Below are positions 26,811 to 36,400 of a stretch of 64,000 nucleotides of DNA, one piece after another. Each line of letters opens with the position of its first letter. The stretch's first letter is position 1. This stretch comes from Streptomyces sp. ICBB 8177. Lineage in GTDB: Bacteria; Actinomycetota; Actinomycetes; Streptomycetales; Streptomycetaceae. The notes beneath the pieces were generated by a model, which was given only the letters and a program-made list of their open reading frames with translations, searched no databases and was not told where the DNA came from. Where the stretch lies: positions 1,180,865-1,244,864 of the forward strand of contig NZ_NSKH01000023.1 of assembly GCF_003144095.1 (NCBI RefSeq), in the 5' to 3' direction. A program made the translations under genes and the position numbers.

Positions 26811-28909
26811 ACGCGCCCACCACCGCCCGGCCGGACGCGGACACCCGGGCGCCGGGCACGGACACCGCAGCACCTGACGCCCGCGCGGCGCACTGCGGTG
26901 ACGCCGACGCGCTCCTCGCCCGGCTCGGCCGCCTGCGTGAGCGCCTCACCCTGCTCGTCGAGCACCGCTGCGCCGACGACCCCACCGCCGGAGACCCGCT
27001 GCGCGGCCTGTACCTGTCCGAGGACGCGGTACGCCGCCTGCTGGCCGCCCCCACGACACCCGGCCCGGCCGCGACCGACGCGCCGGACCCCGGGACACGG
27101 CAGGGCGGTGACGCGCTCGACCGGCTCGCCGAACGCCTCGGGCTGACCGCACTGGACGCGGGTCTGCTGCTGATCGCCCTCGCACCGGACCTCGACCGCT
27201 CCTTCGAGCCGCTGTACGGCTACCTCAACGACGACGTCAGCCGCCGCCGGGCCACCGTCGGCCTCGCCCTCGACCTGCACGGGCTCCCGGCCCACCTGCC
27301 CTCCGTACGCGGACGCTTCCATCCGTCCGCGCCGCTGGTCGCACTCGGGCTGATGACGGTGGAGGACCAGGGACGGCCCTTCCTCAGCCGCTCCTTGGAG
27401 GTCCCCGACCGGGTCGTCGCCCACCTGCTCGGCGACGACACCCCGGACGCGGCGCTCGCCGGGCACGTCGGCCCGCTGACGGCGCCTGGCGAACGCGCCC
27501 CCCACGACGCCGAGTTCACCCGCAAGCTCGCCGACCGCCTGGCCGCGGGGCCACTCACCGCCTACCTGCGCGAGCAGCGCGAGGGCGACGCGGCGGCTTG
27601 CGCGGCGGCGGCCCTGCGGGACTGCGGCCTATCGGCGCTGCACCTGGTGCCCGAAGCCGCGCCCGCGCCCGGCACGCGGGACGCCGGGGTGCGCGAGCCG
27701 GTCGCCGCACTGCTGCGCGAGGCACGGCTGCGCGGCTGCGCCATCGTCGTGTCACCGGTGCCCGACGAACCCGGCCCCCTGCTGCGCGCGCTCACCACCG
27801 ACGACGTCACCGTGCTGTTCGCCGGGTCCCGCCCCTACGACCCGCAGTGGTGCGACCGCGATCCGCTCGTGCTGGACGCGCCCCGGCCGGGGGCCACCGG
27901 CGCGGTGGACGCCTGGTCGGCCGCGCTCGGGCCGGACGCGGACGACCCCGCGCTTGACCTGGCCGCCACCGTCAGCGCGTACCGCCTCGGCGGCGAACGG
28001 ATCGGCCGGGCGGTGCACGCGGCCCGCAAGCTCGCCTCCTTCGACGGCACCGGACTGACCGCCGCCCACCTGCGGCTGGTCGCCCGCCAGCAGTCCGCCT
28101 CCGGGCTGGAGCGGCACGCGCGGCGCATCCGCCCGGCCGTCGGCTGGGACGACCTCGTCCTGCCCGCCGGGCCGCTGGCGCAACTGCGGGAACTGGCGCT
28201 GCGCGCCCGCCACCGCGAACGCGTCCTCGGCGACTGGCGGTTGTCCGCGGGCGGCGGCCGGGGCCGGGGCGTGCTGGGACTGTTCGCGGGCGAGTCGGGC
28301 ACCGGCAAGACGCTGTCGGCGGAGGTGGTCGCCGCGGAACTCGGACTCGACCTGTACGTCGTGCAGTTGTCGTCCGTCGTGGACAAGTACGTGGGCGAGA
28401 CGGAGAAGAACCTGGAGCGCCTGTTCACCGAGGCGGACCGCACCGACGCCGTCCTGCTCTTCGACGAGGCCGACGCGGTGTTCGGCAAGCGCTCCGAGGT
28501 CAAGGACTCCCACGACCGCTACGCCAACATGGAGAGCGCCTACCTGCTCCAGCGGCTGGAGTCCTTCGACGGGATCGCGCTGCTCACCACCAACCTGCGC
28601 GCCAACATCGACGAGGCGTTCACCCGGCGCCTCGACCTCGTGATCGACTTCCCGTTCCCCGACGCGGAACAGCGCCTCGCCCTGTGGCGCACCGGCCTCG
28701 CCCACGTCCCGTGCGCCGACGGCATCGATCCCGAACCGGTCGCCCGCGACTTCGAGTTGGCCGGCGGATCGATCCGCAGCGCCGTGGTCACCGCCGCGTA
28801 CGCCGCCGCCGGGCGCGGTGAGCCGGTGACCACCGCCGACCTGCTGACCGGCGCCCGGCGCGAGTACCGCAAGGCCGGGCGCCTGGTGCCGGGCGAGGGC
28901 GGCTGGTAG
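26807..28909 (+). CDS. CIS AAA+ ATPase (Afp15/Pvc15-like)
   Basis: A 700-aa ATPase. The N-terminal ~440 residues are helical with a WHD-like region (LDRSFEPLYGYLNDDVSRRRATVGLALDL), and the C-terminal AAA+ domain spans ~445-690: Walker A GESGTGKT at 495-502, Walker B VLLFDEADAVFG, sensor LLTTNL and Arg-finger segment AFTRRLDLVIDFPFPD. The family is essential for assembly of Afp/PVC/MAC particles, though its step is unclear. GTG start overlapping the cap gene. Confidence 0.94.
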   Translation: MNAPTTARPDADTRAPGTDTAAPDARAAHCGDADALLARLGRLRERLTLLVEHRCADDPTAGDPLRGLYLSEDAVRRLLAAPTTPGPAATDAPDPGTRQGGDALDRLAERLGLTALDAGLLLIALAPDLDRSFEPLYGYLNDDVSRRRATVGLALDLHGLPAHLPSVRGRFHPSAPLVALGLMTVEDQGRPFLSRSLEVPDRVVAHLLGDDTPDAALAGHVGPLTAPGERAPHDAEFTRKLADRLAAGPLTAYLREQREGDAAACAAAALRDCGLSALHLVPEAAPAPGTRDAGVREPVAALLREARLRGCAIVVSPVPDEPGPLLRALTTDDVTVLFAGSRPYDPQWCDRDPLVLDAPRPGATGAVDAWSAALGPDADDPALDLAATVSAYRLGGERIGRAVHAARKLASFDGTGLTAAHLRLVARQQSASGLERHARRIRPAVGWDDLVLPAGPLAQLRELALRARHRERVLGDWRLSAGGGRGRGVLGLFAGESGTGKTLSAEVVAAELGLDLYVVQLSSVVDKYVGETEKNLERLFTEADRTDAVLLFDEADAVFGKRSEVKDSHDRYANMESAYLLQRLESFDGIALLTTNLRANIDEAFTRRLDLVIDFPFPDAEQRLALWRTGLAHVPCADGIDPEPVARDFELAGGSIRSAVVTAAYAAAGRGEPVTTADLLTGARREYRKAGRLVPGEGGW

Positions 28910-28949
28910 CAGCCGCCCTCGCACCGCCGTCGCCATCAGGCGCCAGGTG

Positions 28950-30350
28950 TCAGGCGGAGCCGGGGACCAGACGCCAGCCCTGGTCGTCGTTGTCGCTGCA
29001 GTTGTAGATGGTCAGCGGCTGGCCGTTGGCCGCGTCCGAACCGTCGGAGGAGTGCCCCGACACGTCCAGGCACAGCTCGTTGCTCATGTAGTTGCGGATC
29101 CAGTACAAGCCGTTCGGCCGCTTCTCCAGGGACCACAGCTGGTTGTCCTGGATCGTCCGGGTGCACGAGTACTCGCTGACGTGGGTGGTGGCCTGGTCGG
29201 GACCGTTGCCCGGCAGGTCCATGCAGTACCCGTCCTTGACGTTCTCGATCTGGAACAGGTCGGTGCCGTTCGGCCCCTTGCCCGGGAAGACCACGTCGAG
29301 GTTCCACAACTGGTTGTCGGAGTCCGTCGGGTCGCAGGTGAACTGGTTGACCGGGCCCCCGATCGACCCCACCCCTTGACCGGGGAGGTCCGCGCACTTG
29401 CCGGTGGCGCCGTCCATCAGCAGGACGCGCTGGTTCTTCGGCTTGGGCTTCTTGTTCCCACCGCCCCCTCCCGGGGCCTGCGCACTCCCGCCCCCGCCAT
29501 CGGGCGACTGCGAGGGGGAGGGGCTGGGCGGCGGCGCCAGGGACGGGGTCACCGACGGGCCCGGGAGCGCCGTGGCCGCCGCTTGCGCGACGCGCTCGGT
29601 GGCGAGGGTGTGCACCTGCGGCGGATGCGCGAACCAGAAGGCGGCGAAGGCGACGGCCAGCGCGACGACCATGCCCAGCGCGGTGGCCAGCCAGCGGGGC
29701 AGCACGCCGCGCTGGGTGTACATGCCCTCCACCGGGTGCGGCCGGGCCCCCGAGCGCTGCACGGCCAGGGTGTAGGGCCGCTGCTGCTTGGCGCCGAACC
29801 AGATGATCCGGTGCGGCCGCAGCGTCGTCTTCAGGAACGCCGCGCGCCCCGGGGCGATCTGCACACTGCCGGGACGGATGTCGTACGCGAGGTGGTCGCC
29901 GTTGTCGCTGCCGGTCACGGAGGCGGTCAGCGGGGTGTTGCCCAGGTTGTCGACGGCGAGCTTCGGGCGTCCGCGGAAGCGGCCCTTGACGGTCGGCGGG
30001 ACGAGTTCGGCACGCAGCTCGGTGAACGGCGTGACGGTCAGGTTGCCCTCGGGCACCGTCGTCGCCTCGGGGTGCTCGGTCGGGGTGATGCGCACCGCGT
30101 ACGGGTTGGGCCCCGCGGTCGCGTCCGGGGTGCGCGGCGGCGCGAACGTCAGCTCCACCGTCCCGGTGGTCCCGGGATAGAGCCGGATCGACGGGGGCGT
30201 CACGGTGGTCCACGGCGCCACCTCGCCCACCGGCTCGAAGCGGTACTCGTCGACGACGTCACCGGTGTTGCGCAGCCGCAGACGCACGGTCGTGCTGCCA
30301 CCCGGATCGACGGTCGTGGACGCGGGCTCCAGGGAGGTCCACAGGCTCAT
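28950..30350 (-). CDS. Single-pass membrane protein with Ig-like and ricin-B lectin domains
   Basis: A 466-aa protein on the opposite strand inside the injection cluster. Residues ~1-210 form a beta-rich Ig-like/NEW3-like region (PGGSTTVRLRLRNTGDVVDEYRF; KLAVDNLGNTPLTASVTG). A membrane helix lies at about 219-243 (LATALGMVVALAVAFAAFWF), preceded by Arg residues, so the N-terminus should be cytosolic. A Pro/Ser/Gly linker follows, and ~307-466 is a ricin-type trefoil with three QxW motifs (NQLWNL, NQLWSL, QGWRL). The C-terminal lectin should be outside the cell. No enzyme signature. Divergent from the sheath gene, sharing its 308-nt promoter region. Confidence 0.85.
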   Translation of the reverse strand: MSLWTSLEPASTTVDPGGSTTVRLRLRNTGDVVDEYRFEPVGEVAPWTTVTPPSIRLYPGTTGTVELTFAPPRTPDATAGPNPYAVRITPTEHPEATTVPEGNLTVTPFTELRAELVPPTVKGRFRGRPKLAVDNLGNTPLTASVTGSDNGDHLAYDIRPGSVQIAPGRAAFLKTTLRPHRIIWFGAKQQRPYTLAVQRSGARPHPVEGMYTQRGVLPRWLATALGMVVALAVAFAAFWFAHPPQVHTLATERVAQAAATALPGPSVTPSLAPPPSPSPSQSPDGGGGSAQAPGGGGGNKKPKPKNQRVLLMDGATGKCADLPGQGVGSIGGPVNQFTCDPTDSDNQLWNLDVVFPGKGPNGTDLFQIENVKDGYCMDLPGNGPDQATTHVSEYSCTRTIQDNQLWSLEKRPNGLYWIRNYMSNELCLDVSGHSSDGSDAANGQPLTIYNCSDNDDQGWRLVPGSA

Positions 30351-30537
30351 ACGGCGACGCTATGGGACGGGCGCCGCCGTGTCGCAGGACGTGGGGCAGG
30401 GTGCGCTGCCCGAACGTGCCCGGTGCGGTGTCCGCCGGGGCAGACCGCGCGCCCGCGTCCCCCGGCCGTGGTGCGCGGGGCCGGGCGCGGCTCCCGCCGG
30501 ACCTCCCCGGACCGCTCGACTGCCGCTCCGCGGACGG

Positions 30538-30577
30538 CCGTTCGGCCCGATCGGGCAGTGAATCTGCCCCCGAACGG
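30538..30577. promoter_or_regulatory. Extended inverted repeat in the sheath/lectin intergenic region
   Basis: CCGTTCGG (30538-30545) is the exact complement of CCGAACGG (30570-30577). Nested within is GGGCAG-TGAAT-CTGCCC (30553-30569), so a 14-bp stem with one 7-nt bulge can form. An overlapping 12-bp palindrome GCCCGATCGGGC lies at 30545-30556, and ATGACGTCAT, a 10-bp palindrome, at 30622-30631. The site is 81 nt before the sheath ATG and between divergent genes, so an operator or leader attenuator is more likely than a terminator. The rest of the 308-nt gap (30351-30658) has no gene. Confidence 0.5.
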
Positions 30578-30658
30578 GGACCTGAGGACGTTTCGGCCCC
30601 GCGCTTCGCGCGTGAAGGTGGATGACGTCATATCTCGTACCCCGAGGAGAGCCACAGC

Positions 30659-32251
30659 ATGCCCTCGTACCTGTCACCCGGCGTCTACGTCGAGGAGGTG
30701 GCCAGCGGTTCGCGTCCGATCGAGGGGGTGGGCACCTCGGTGGCGGCCTTCGTCGGTCTCGCGCCGACCGGCCCGCTGAACGAGCCGACGCTGGTCACCA
30801 ACTGGACCCAGTACGCCGCGGCCTTCGGTGAGTTCGTCGACGGGTACCACCTCGCGCACGCCGTCTACGGCTTCTTCAACAACGGCGGCAGCGCCGCGTA
30901 CGTGGTCCGCGTCGGCGGCGCCCCCGGTGGCGAGAACGGCGGCACGCAGGACCCGGCGGCGGTGACCGGCTCCGCCGCGGCACCCGCCGCGCTGCCCGCC
31001 GGCGAGGCCAAGGCGCTCGGCACCTTCACCGTGACCGCCATCGCCTCCCCGGAGAGCGGCGGCCGCATCACCGTCGAGGTGGCCGACCCCGAGGGCGAGG
31101 GACCGGCGGAGCGCTTCCGGCTGGTCGTCAAGGACGGCGACAAGACCGCCGAGACCTTCGACGTGACCGCCAAGAAGGGCGGGCGCAACTACGTCGTCAC
31201 CCAGGTCAAGGAGCGCTCCAAGCTCATCACCGTCCAGGAGTCGGCGCCGGCCGCGCAGTTGGCGCGCCCCGACAACCAGACGGTGACGCTGGCCGCGCCC
31301 ACGCCGCCCCCGGCCGTCCCGGCGGAGACGAACTCCGGTCACCCCGGCGTCGCCGACTACCTGGGCGACTCGGCGGACCGCACCGGCTTCGGCGGCCTGG
31401 AGGCCGTCGACGAGATCTCCATGGTCTGCGTGCCGGACCTGATGTCCGCCTACCAGCGCGGCGCCATCGACCTGGAGTCCGTCAAGGCCGTGCAGCTCGG
31501 CCTGATCGCCCACTGCGAGCTGATGGGCGACCGGGTCGCCATCATCGACCCGCCGCCCGGCCTGAACGCCCGTCAGATCCGGGTGTGGCGCCAGGAGACG
31601 GCCGGCTACGACTCCAAGTACGCGGCCCTGTACTACCCGTGGATCAAGGTCTTCGACCCCGCCACCGGCCAGACCCGTATGGCGCCGCCGAGCGGTCACA
31701 TCGCCGGCATCTGGGCCCGCAGCGACTCCGAGCGCGGCGTGCACAAGGCGCCGGCCAACGAGGTCGTGCGCGGCGCGGTCGACCTGGAGATCCAGATCAC
31801 CCGGGGCGAGCAGGACCTGCTCAACCCCATCGGCGTCAACTGCGTCCGCGCCTTCCCCGGCCGGGGCATCCGGGTGTGGGGCGCCCGCACCCTCGCCTCC
31901 GACCCGGCCTGGCGCTACCTCAACGTGCGCCGGTACTTCAACTACCTGGAGGAGTCGATCCTCCTCGGCACCCAGTGGGTGGTCTTCGAGCCCAACGACC
32001 AGGCGCTGTGGGCCCGGATCCGGCGCAACGTCTCCGCGTTCCTGGTCAACGAGTGGCGTAACGGCGCCCTGTTCGGCTCCCGGCCGGAGGAGGCCTTCTA
32101 CGTCAAGTGCGACGAGGAGACCAACACCCCGGAGTCGGTCGACCTGGGACGGGTCATCTGCGAGATCGGCATCGCCCCGGTCAAGCCCGCCGAGTTCGTC
32201 ATCTTCCGGCTGGCGCAGTTCTCCAGCGGCAGCGGGGAGCTGGAGGAGTAG
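30659..32251 (+). CDS. CIS contractile sheath protein
   Basis: A 530-aa tail sheath protein. It starts with the typical SYLSPGVYVEEVASGSRPIEGVGTSVAAFVG and ends with the conserved sheath C-terminus (LNVRRYFNYLEESILLGTQWVVFEPNDQALWARIRRNVSAFL ... GIAPVKPAEFVIFRLAQ). A variable insertion at about 100-225 (VTAIASPESGGRITVEVADPEG...) corresponds to the surface domain. The sheath contracts to drive the tube through the target. GAGGAGA precedes the ATG. Single sheath gene, whereas Afp/PVC have several. Confidence 0.97.
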   Translation: MPSYLSPGVYVEEVASGSRPIEGVGTSVAAFVGLAPTGPLNEPTLVTNWTQYAAAFGEFVDGYHLAHAVYGFFNNGGSAAYVVRVGGAPGGENGGTQDPAAVTGSAAAPAALPAGEAKALGTFTVTAIASPESGGRITVEVADPEGEGPAERFRLVVKDGDKTAETFDVTAKKGGRNYVVTQVKERSKLITVQESAPAAQLARPDNQTVTLAAPTPPPAVPAETNSGHPGVADYLGDSADRTGFGGLEAVDEISMVCVPDLMSAYQRGAIDLESVKAVQLGLIAHCELMGDRVAIIDPPPGLNARQIRVWRQETAGYDSKYAALYYPWIKVFDPATGQTRMAPPSGHIAGIWARSDSERGVHKAPANEVVRGAVDLEIQITRGEQDLLNPIGVNCVRAFPGRGIRVWGARTLASDPAWRYLNVRRYFNYLEESILLGTQWVVFEPNDQALWARIRRNVSAFLVNEWRNGALFGSRPEEAFYVKCDEETNTPESVDLGRVICEIGIAPVKPAEFVIFRLAQFSSGSGELEE

Positions 32252-32330
32252 GGCGGGTCGTCACGGCCGCGTGCGGCCGCACCCAGATCAGCAGTAGACG
32301 GCACCGTGTCAGAAGGACGGACAGCACTTC

Positions 32331-32774
32331 ATGAGTCTCCAGCCGGGTGACGCCCTCACCTCACACAATTTCGGCCTCCAGATCGACGGCGTCATGGTCG
32401 AGTACCTCGCCGAGGTCAGCGGCCTCAGCCTGGAACAGGACGTCATCGAGTACCAGCAGGTCTCCGCGCAGGGCAAGCCGGTCACCAAGAAGATGCCGGG
32501 CGTGAAGAAGGCCGGCACCTGCACCGTCGTGCGCGGCATGACCCAGTCGGCGGCGTTCAACCAGTGGATCAACGAGTCGGTGGCCGGGCAGATGGCCACC
32601 GCCCGCAAGAACGCCACCATCATGGTGATGGACTACCAGAACAACCCGGTCAAGCGGTACAACATGCGCAACGCGTGGTGCAGCAAGATCGACACCAGCA
32701 CCGTGAAGGCCGGAGAGGCGTCCGCGCTCACCGAGACGGTGACCATCACCTTCGAAGAACTGGTCATCGAGTAA
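32331..32774 (+). CDS. CIS inner tube protein (Afp1-like)
   Basis: A 147-aa phage tail tube protein of the T4 gp19-like family: HNFGLQIDGVMVEYLAEVSGLSLEQDVIEYQQ, then a MTQSAAFNQWINES segment and the terminal ETVTITFEELVIE strand. Hexamers stack into the inner tube. AAGGACGG is placed upstream of the ATG. The TAA stop overlaps the ATG of the next gene by one base. Confidence 0.96.
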   Translation: MSLQPGDALTSHNFGLQIDGVMVEYLAEVSGLSLEQDVIEYQQVSAQGKPVTKKMPGVKKAGTCTVVRGMTQSAAFNQWINESVAGQMATARKNATIMVMDYQNNPVKRYNMRNAWCSKIDTSTVKAGEASALTETVTITFEELVIE

Positions 32775-33286
32775 TGCGCCGTACGGCCACCAGGCCTTCC
32801 CCGGCCGCCGAACCCGAAGGGGCGGCGGCCGGGGAGCCCGCCGCCTCCGAGGTCCTCGCGCCGATGCCCGAGGCACCCCAGGCGGCCCCGGCGGCACCGC
32901 CGCAGCCCCAGCAACTGCTGCGCACCGAGTTCGAGTTCGAGCTTCCGCGCGGGTACGTCGACGAGGCCGGCACCGTGCACCGCAACGGCACGATGCGGCT
33001 CGCGACCGCCCGCGACGAACTGATCCCGCTCCAGGACATGCGCGTGCGGGACAACCCCGCGTACCTGTCGGTGGTGCTGCTCGGCCGGGTGATCACCCGG
33101 CTCGGCACGCTCCCGCTGGTGCACGACGGGATCGTGGAGAACCTCTTCGCCTCCGACCTGGCGTTCCTCCAGGACTTCTACCGTCAGGTCAACGCGGAGG
33201 GCCACACCCGCGCCGGAGTGACCTGCCCGCACTGCGAGCAGCCGTTCGAGGTGGAGCTCGGCGGGAGCCGCCTGGGGGAATCGTGA
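32774..33286 (+). CDS. Tail-assembly-chaperone-like protein with CxxC motif
   Basis: A 170-aa protein. After a Pro/Ala-rich N-terminus (~1-50) comes a domain resembling phage tail assembly chaperones of the Mu gp41 type: FEFELPRGYVDEAGTVHRNGTMRLATARDELIPL, VVLLGRVITRLGTLPLVHDGIVENLFASDLAFLQDFYRQVN. It ends with a lone CPHC motif. A chaperone is expected at this place between the tube and the tape measure gene in phages. It overlaps the 53-aa DUF6760 gene by 4 nt (GTGA), with a G5 run just before its stop (33274-33278). Confidence 0.72.
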   Translation: MRRTATRPSPAAEPEGAAAGEPAASEVLAPMPEAPQAAPAAPPQPQQLLRTEFEFELPRGYVDEAGTVHRNGTMRLATARDELIPLQDMRVRDNPAYLSVVLLGRVITRLGTLPLVHDGIVENLFASDLAFLQDFYRQVNAEGHTRAGVTCPHCEQPFEVELGGSRLGES

Positions 33287-33444
33287 CGTACGCGACCGAC
33301 CGCATCCACGAGGAGGTCGCGTACATCGCCTACCACTTCCACTGGAGCCTGGAGGAGATCCTGGACCTCGAACACCGCGACCGCCGCCGGTACACCGAAC
33401 GGATCGCGGCGCTCGTGACGCGCGCCGCCTCCGGGGAGGGGTGA
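33283..33444 (+). CDS. DUF6760-like small CIS protein
   Basis: A 53-aa protein: VTYATDRIHEEVAYIAYHFHWSL, then EEILDLEHRDRRRYTERIAALV. The short length and HFHWSLEEILDLEHRDRRRY core match a small conserved family found in eCIS clusters and tail modules at this place. Its size, strongly helical character and overlap with the preceding gene recall the second tail chaperone (GT-type) of phages. GTG start is fixed by the overlapping GTGA. Confidence 0.75.
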   Translation: MTYATDRIHEEVAYIAYHFHWSLEEILDLEHRDRRRYTERIAALVTRAASGEG

Positions 33445-33451
33445 GGCACCG

Positions 33452-36400
33452 ATGGGAATCCTCGACGGATTGCGGTCGGCGGCCGCCGGGGTGTCCGGGC
33501 GGGGCAGGACACGACCGGCCCCGCGTGACGCGGGCGCGGCGGAAGGGGCGTCGGGCACGTCCGACGCCGCACGGCCTGGTGTGGACCGTGCGCAGACGGC
33601 CGTCCCCGGCCCGGCCGCCGTCAGCCCGGACGCCACCGGGCCGGTCACCGCTGCTCCGGTGCGTACGGCGTCCTGGCCCGCCCTGCCGCCGATCCAGCGG
33701 GCGACCGCGGGAGGGCGGCAGCAGGTCAGCGACCCGGCGTTCGGCGGGCGGTTGACCACCTGGGACAACCCCTCCTTCACCGGCTCGCTCTCCCACGCCG
33801 TCCTCGACGGCGCGCCGGGCGGCGTGCTGCGGAGCCTTCCGGTCGCGGCGTCCGGTCCGGCCCCCGGGCTCGAACTGCCGTCGCTCACTTTGCCGGTGGC
33901 GCCGTACGACGAGCCGTCGGGCGGCGACGGCGACCACGGCGTCCCGCTGCCCGTGCAGCGTGCGACGGGGCCCGCCGCGGTCGCGGTCAGCCGCCCGACC
34001 GGTCCACGAGTGGCGCCCGTCGCGCCGCGAAGCGTCCGCCCGGTCCAGCTGACCAGGGCGGCGCCCACCGGCGGCGCGCGGCGCACGCTTCCGTCGGCTG
34101 TCGCGTCGGGTGTTCGGTCGCCCGAGTCACCGGTTTCTTCGCCTTCACCGGCTCGTCCGTCATCGTCGGCTTCTCCGGCTTCATCGGCCGCCTCGTCGGC
34201 GTTGTCCACCGTGGCGGCCTCGCCCGGAGCGCCCGACGCCACCACCTCCTCAGCCCCGGGGCCGGGCACCCCCTTCCCGGCCCCGGCTTCCGCCCCGGCC
34301 TGCCGCGCCGCGGCGGCGAGGCCGCTGGCCCCGGCGCGGGCACTGACCCCTTCGCGGGCCGCCGTCTCGTCGTCGGCGGAGCAGGTCGTGCACCGCCGGC
34401 AGGCGAGCGCCGCGGTTCCGTTGCGGCGCGTTGCCACGAGCGAGGGCACGCGGCCGTCGTCCGACCGGCCGTCGCCCGGTACGGCGCAGAGCCCGGCCGG
34501 AGCGCGAGGGGCGGCCGGCCCGGTCCAGCGCCTCGCGGGGCCGGGCTCCAGGCCAACGGCTCCGGTGGCACCGGTCCCTGGCCGTGCGGTGCCGCAGGGC
34601 CCCACGCCTCCGTCAGCGCCAACTCCGGGCTCCGTCAACCCCGTTGGACCAGCCCGGAATGGGACGATGCCCGGCGTGGCCAAGCAGTCGCGCTGGGCGC
34701 CCTCGCCGGACTCCACGCGGGCGGCCGAGCCGCACACGGCGGCCGCGGCCCAGCCTGTGGCGGTCCAGCGGATCGCGACGCGTCGGGCGGACGACGCGCC
34801 GGCCCCTGCCGTCGGCACCCCCGTGGCCCGCTCGGCCACCCCCGTGGCTCACTCCGTCGCGCCGCCCACCGCGGCCCCTGGCGTACCGTCCGGCGCACCG
34901 GAGGGCACGTCGGGCCGACGGCCGGGCCTGGGCGCGCCGGTGGCGCCGCCTGCCGTTCGGCCGACTTCCGAGGAACGAGCCGCCGTGGAAACGCCGCGAG
35001 TGGCCGAGGGAGCCTCCGGCGGTGGTAGGCCATTGAGGGGTGAGGCGGCGCCGTCGACTCCGGTGGAGTCGCTGCCCGGCGGTGCGGTGGATTCCGTACC
35101 GCCGCGTCGGGCTGCGCAGGGCGCGGCGCGAGCTTCGTCGGGGGCGGCGCGCGTGCAGCGCGTTCCGCGGCGGACGGTCACGCGTTCACCCGAGGCCCCG
35201 GCGCCGCGTCCCTCAGTCGGGCGGGACGCCGAAGCGCCTCGTCCCCGGACCTCATCGCCCTCCGCCTCCGGTGACGTGCCGGTCCAGCGCGTTCCGGCGA
35301 CCGGTTCGGCGCGTACTGCCACGCCTGGCGTGGTCGGTTCGCCTGAACCGCCCTCCGTTCAGACGCGATTGACACCCGCCGTGGGGGAGATGCCGGGGGA
35401 TGGTTCCGCCATGCCGCCGGTGGCCGCGCCGCGTGCGCGCTCGTCCGCCGGCGATGTGCCCGGCGGCGGTGCGGTGTCTCCAGAACCGCGCGTCGGTCAG
35501 GTGACGTCCGCTGACGTGCCGGTGCAACGTCTCTCGGTCGCCGCTCCCGTGGCGCCGCCTGCCGTGGGCGACATGCCGAGCGGCGTCGTGGCGTCGCCCC
35601 CGTCACCTGCCGCACCGGCATCGCTTGCGACTCCGTCGGCCGCAGTCGCGGGCGTGCGTCCCGCCGTGGGCGCTCCGTTGCGCCACGTGAAGCAGCCGTC
35701 GCCCGCGCCGGGGGACCCCCTCAAGCCGGTGGCTCGCGGGACCGGTGGTGCGACGGTGCAGCGTGCCCCGATCTCCGGTCCGGCGCGTTCCGGCCTGGGC
35801 GCGCCCGGCCCTGCGACCGCTGCCGTGCCGGGCCGACCAGCGGAGCAGCAGGCACCGTTGGCGACCGGACACCACGCGAGCGCAGCGGGCGACCGTCCCG
35901 GCAGCCCGACGGCGCGCCCTGCCTCGCCGGAGGCCGGGTCGCCGACCGGTGTGGGCGCGCCGGTGCGTCGGGTCGCGTCGAACGCACCGGCGGACCCGCC
36001 GCCGGGCGCACCGGCACGCCCGCAAGCCCAGCGACTGCGTGTGCCGTCGACCTCCGTCCTCGGCGCCCCCGTACAGCGCTCCGTCGCCGTCGACGCGGTG
36101 CGGCCGCACCTGGGTACTCCGGGTGCGGGTCACCGTCCGCCGTTCCAACGGGGGCCGGTGGCCGTGCCGTTGACGGTTGCCGGGCCGGGGGAGCGGTCGG
36201 CTTCCGGAAGCCTGCCGGACGCCGTGTCCACGAGCCGGTCCTCCGGCGCACCGCCGTCCGCCGTCACGCCGATCCAGCGTGCTCCGCTGACGTCCGCGCC
36301 TTCGCAGCCGGCGCCCTCCGCTCCTGCGTCCCCGACGCCCCTCGTTCCGCCGGTCGGTCACACGTCCGCGCCCGCCGCCATGCCGGTGCGCCGCACGGCC

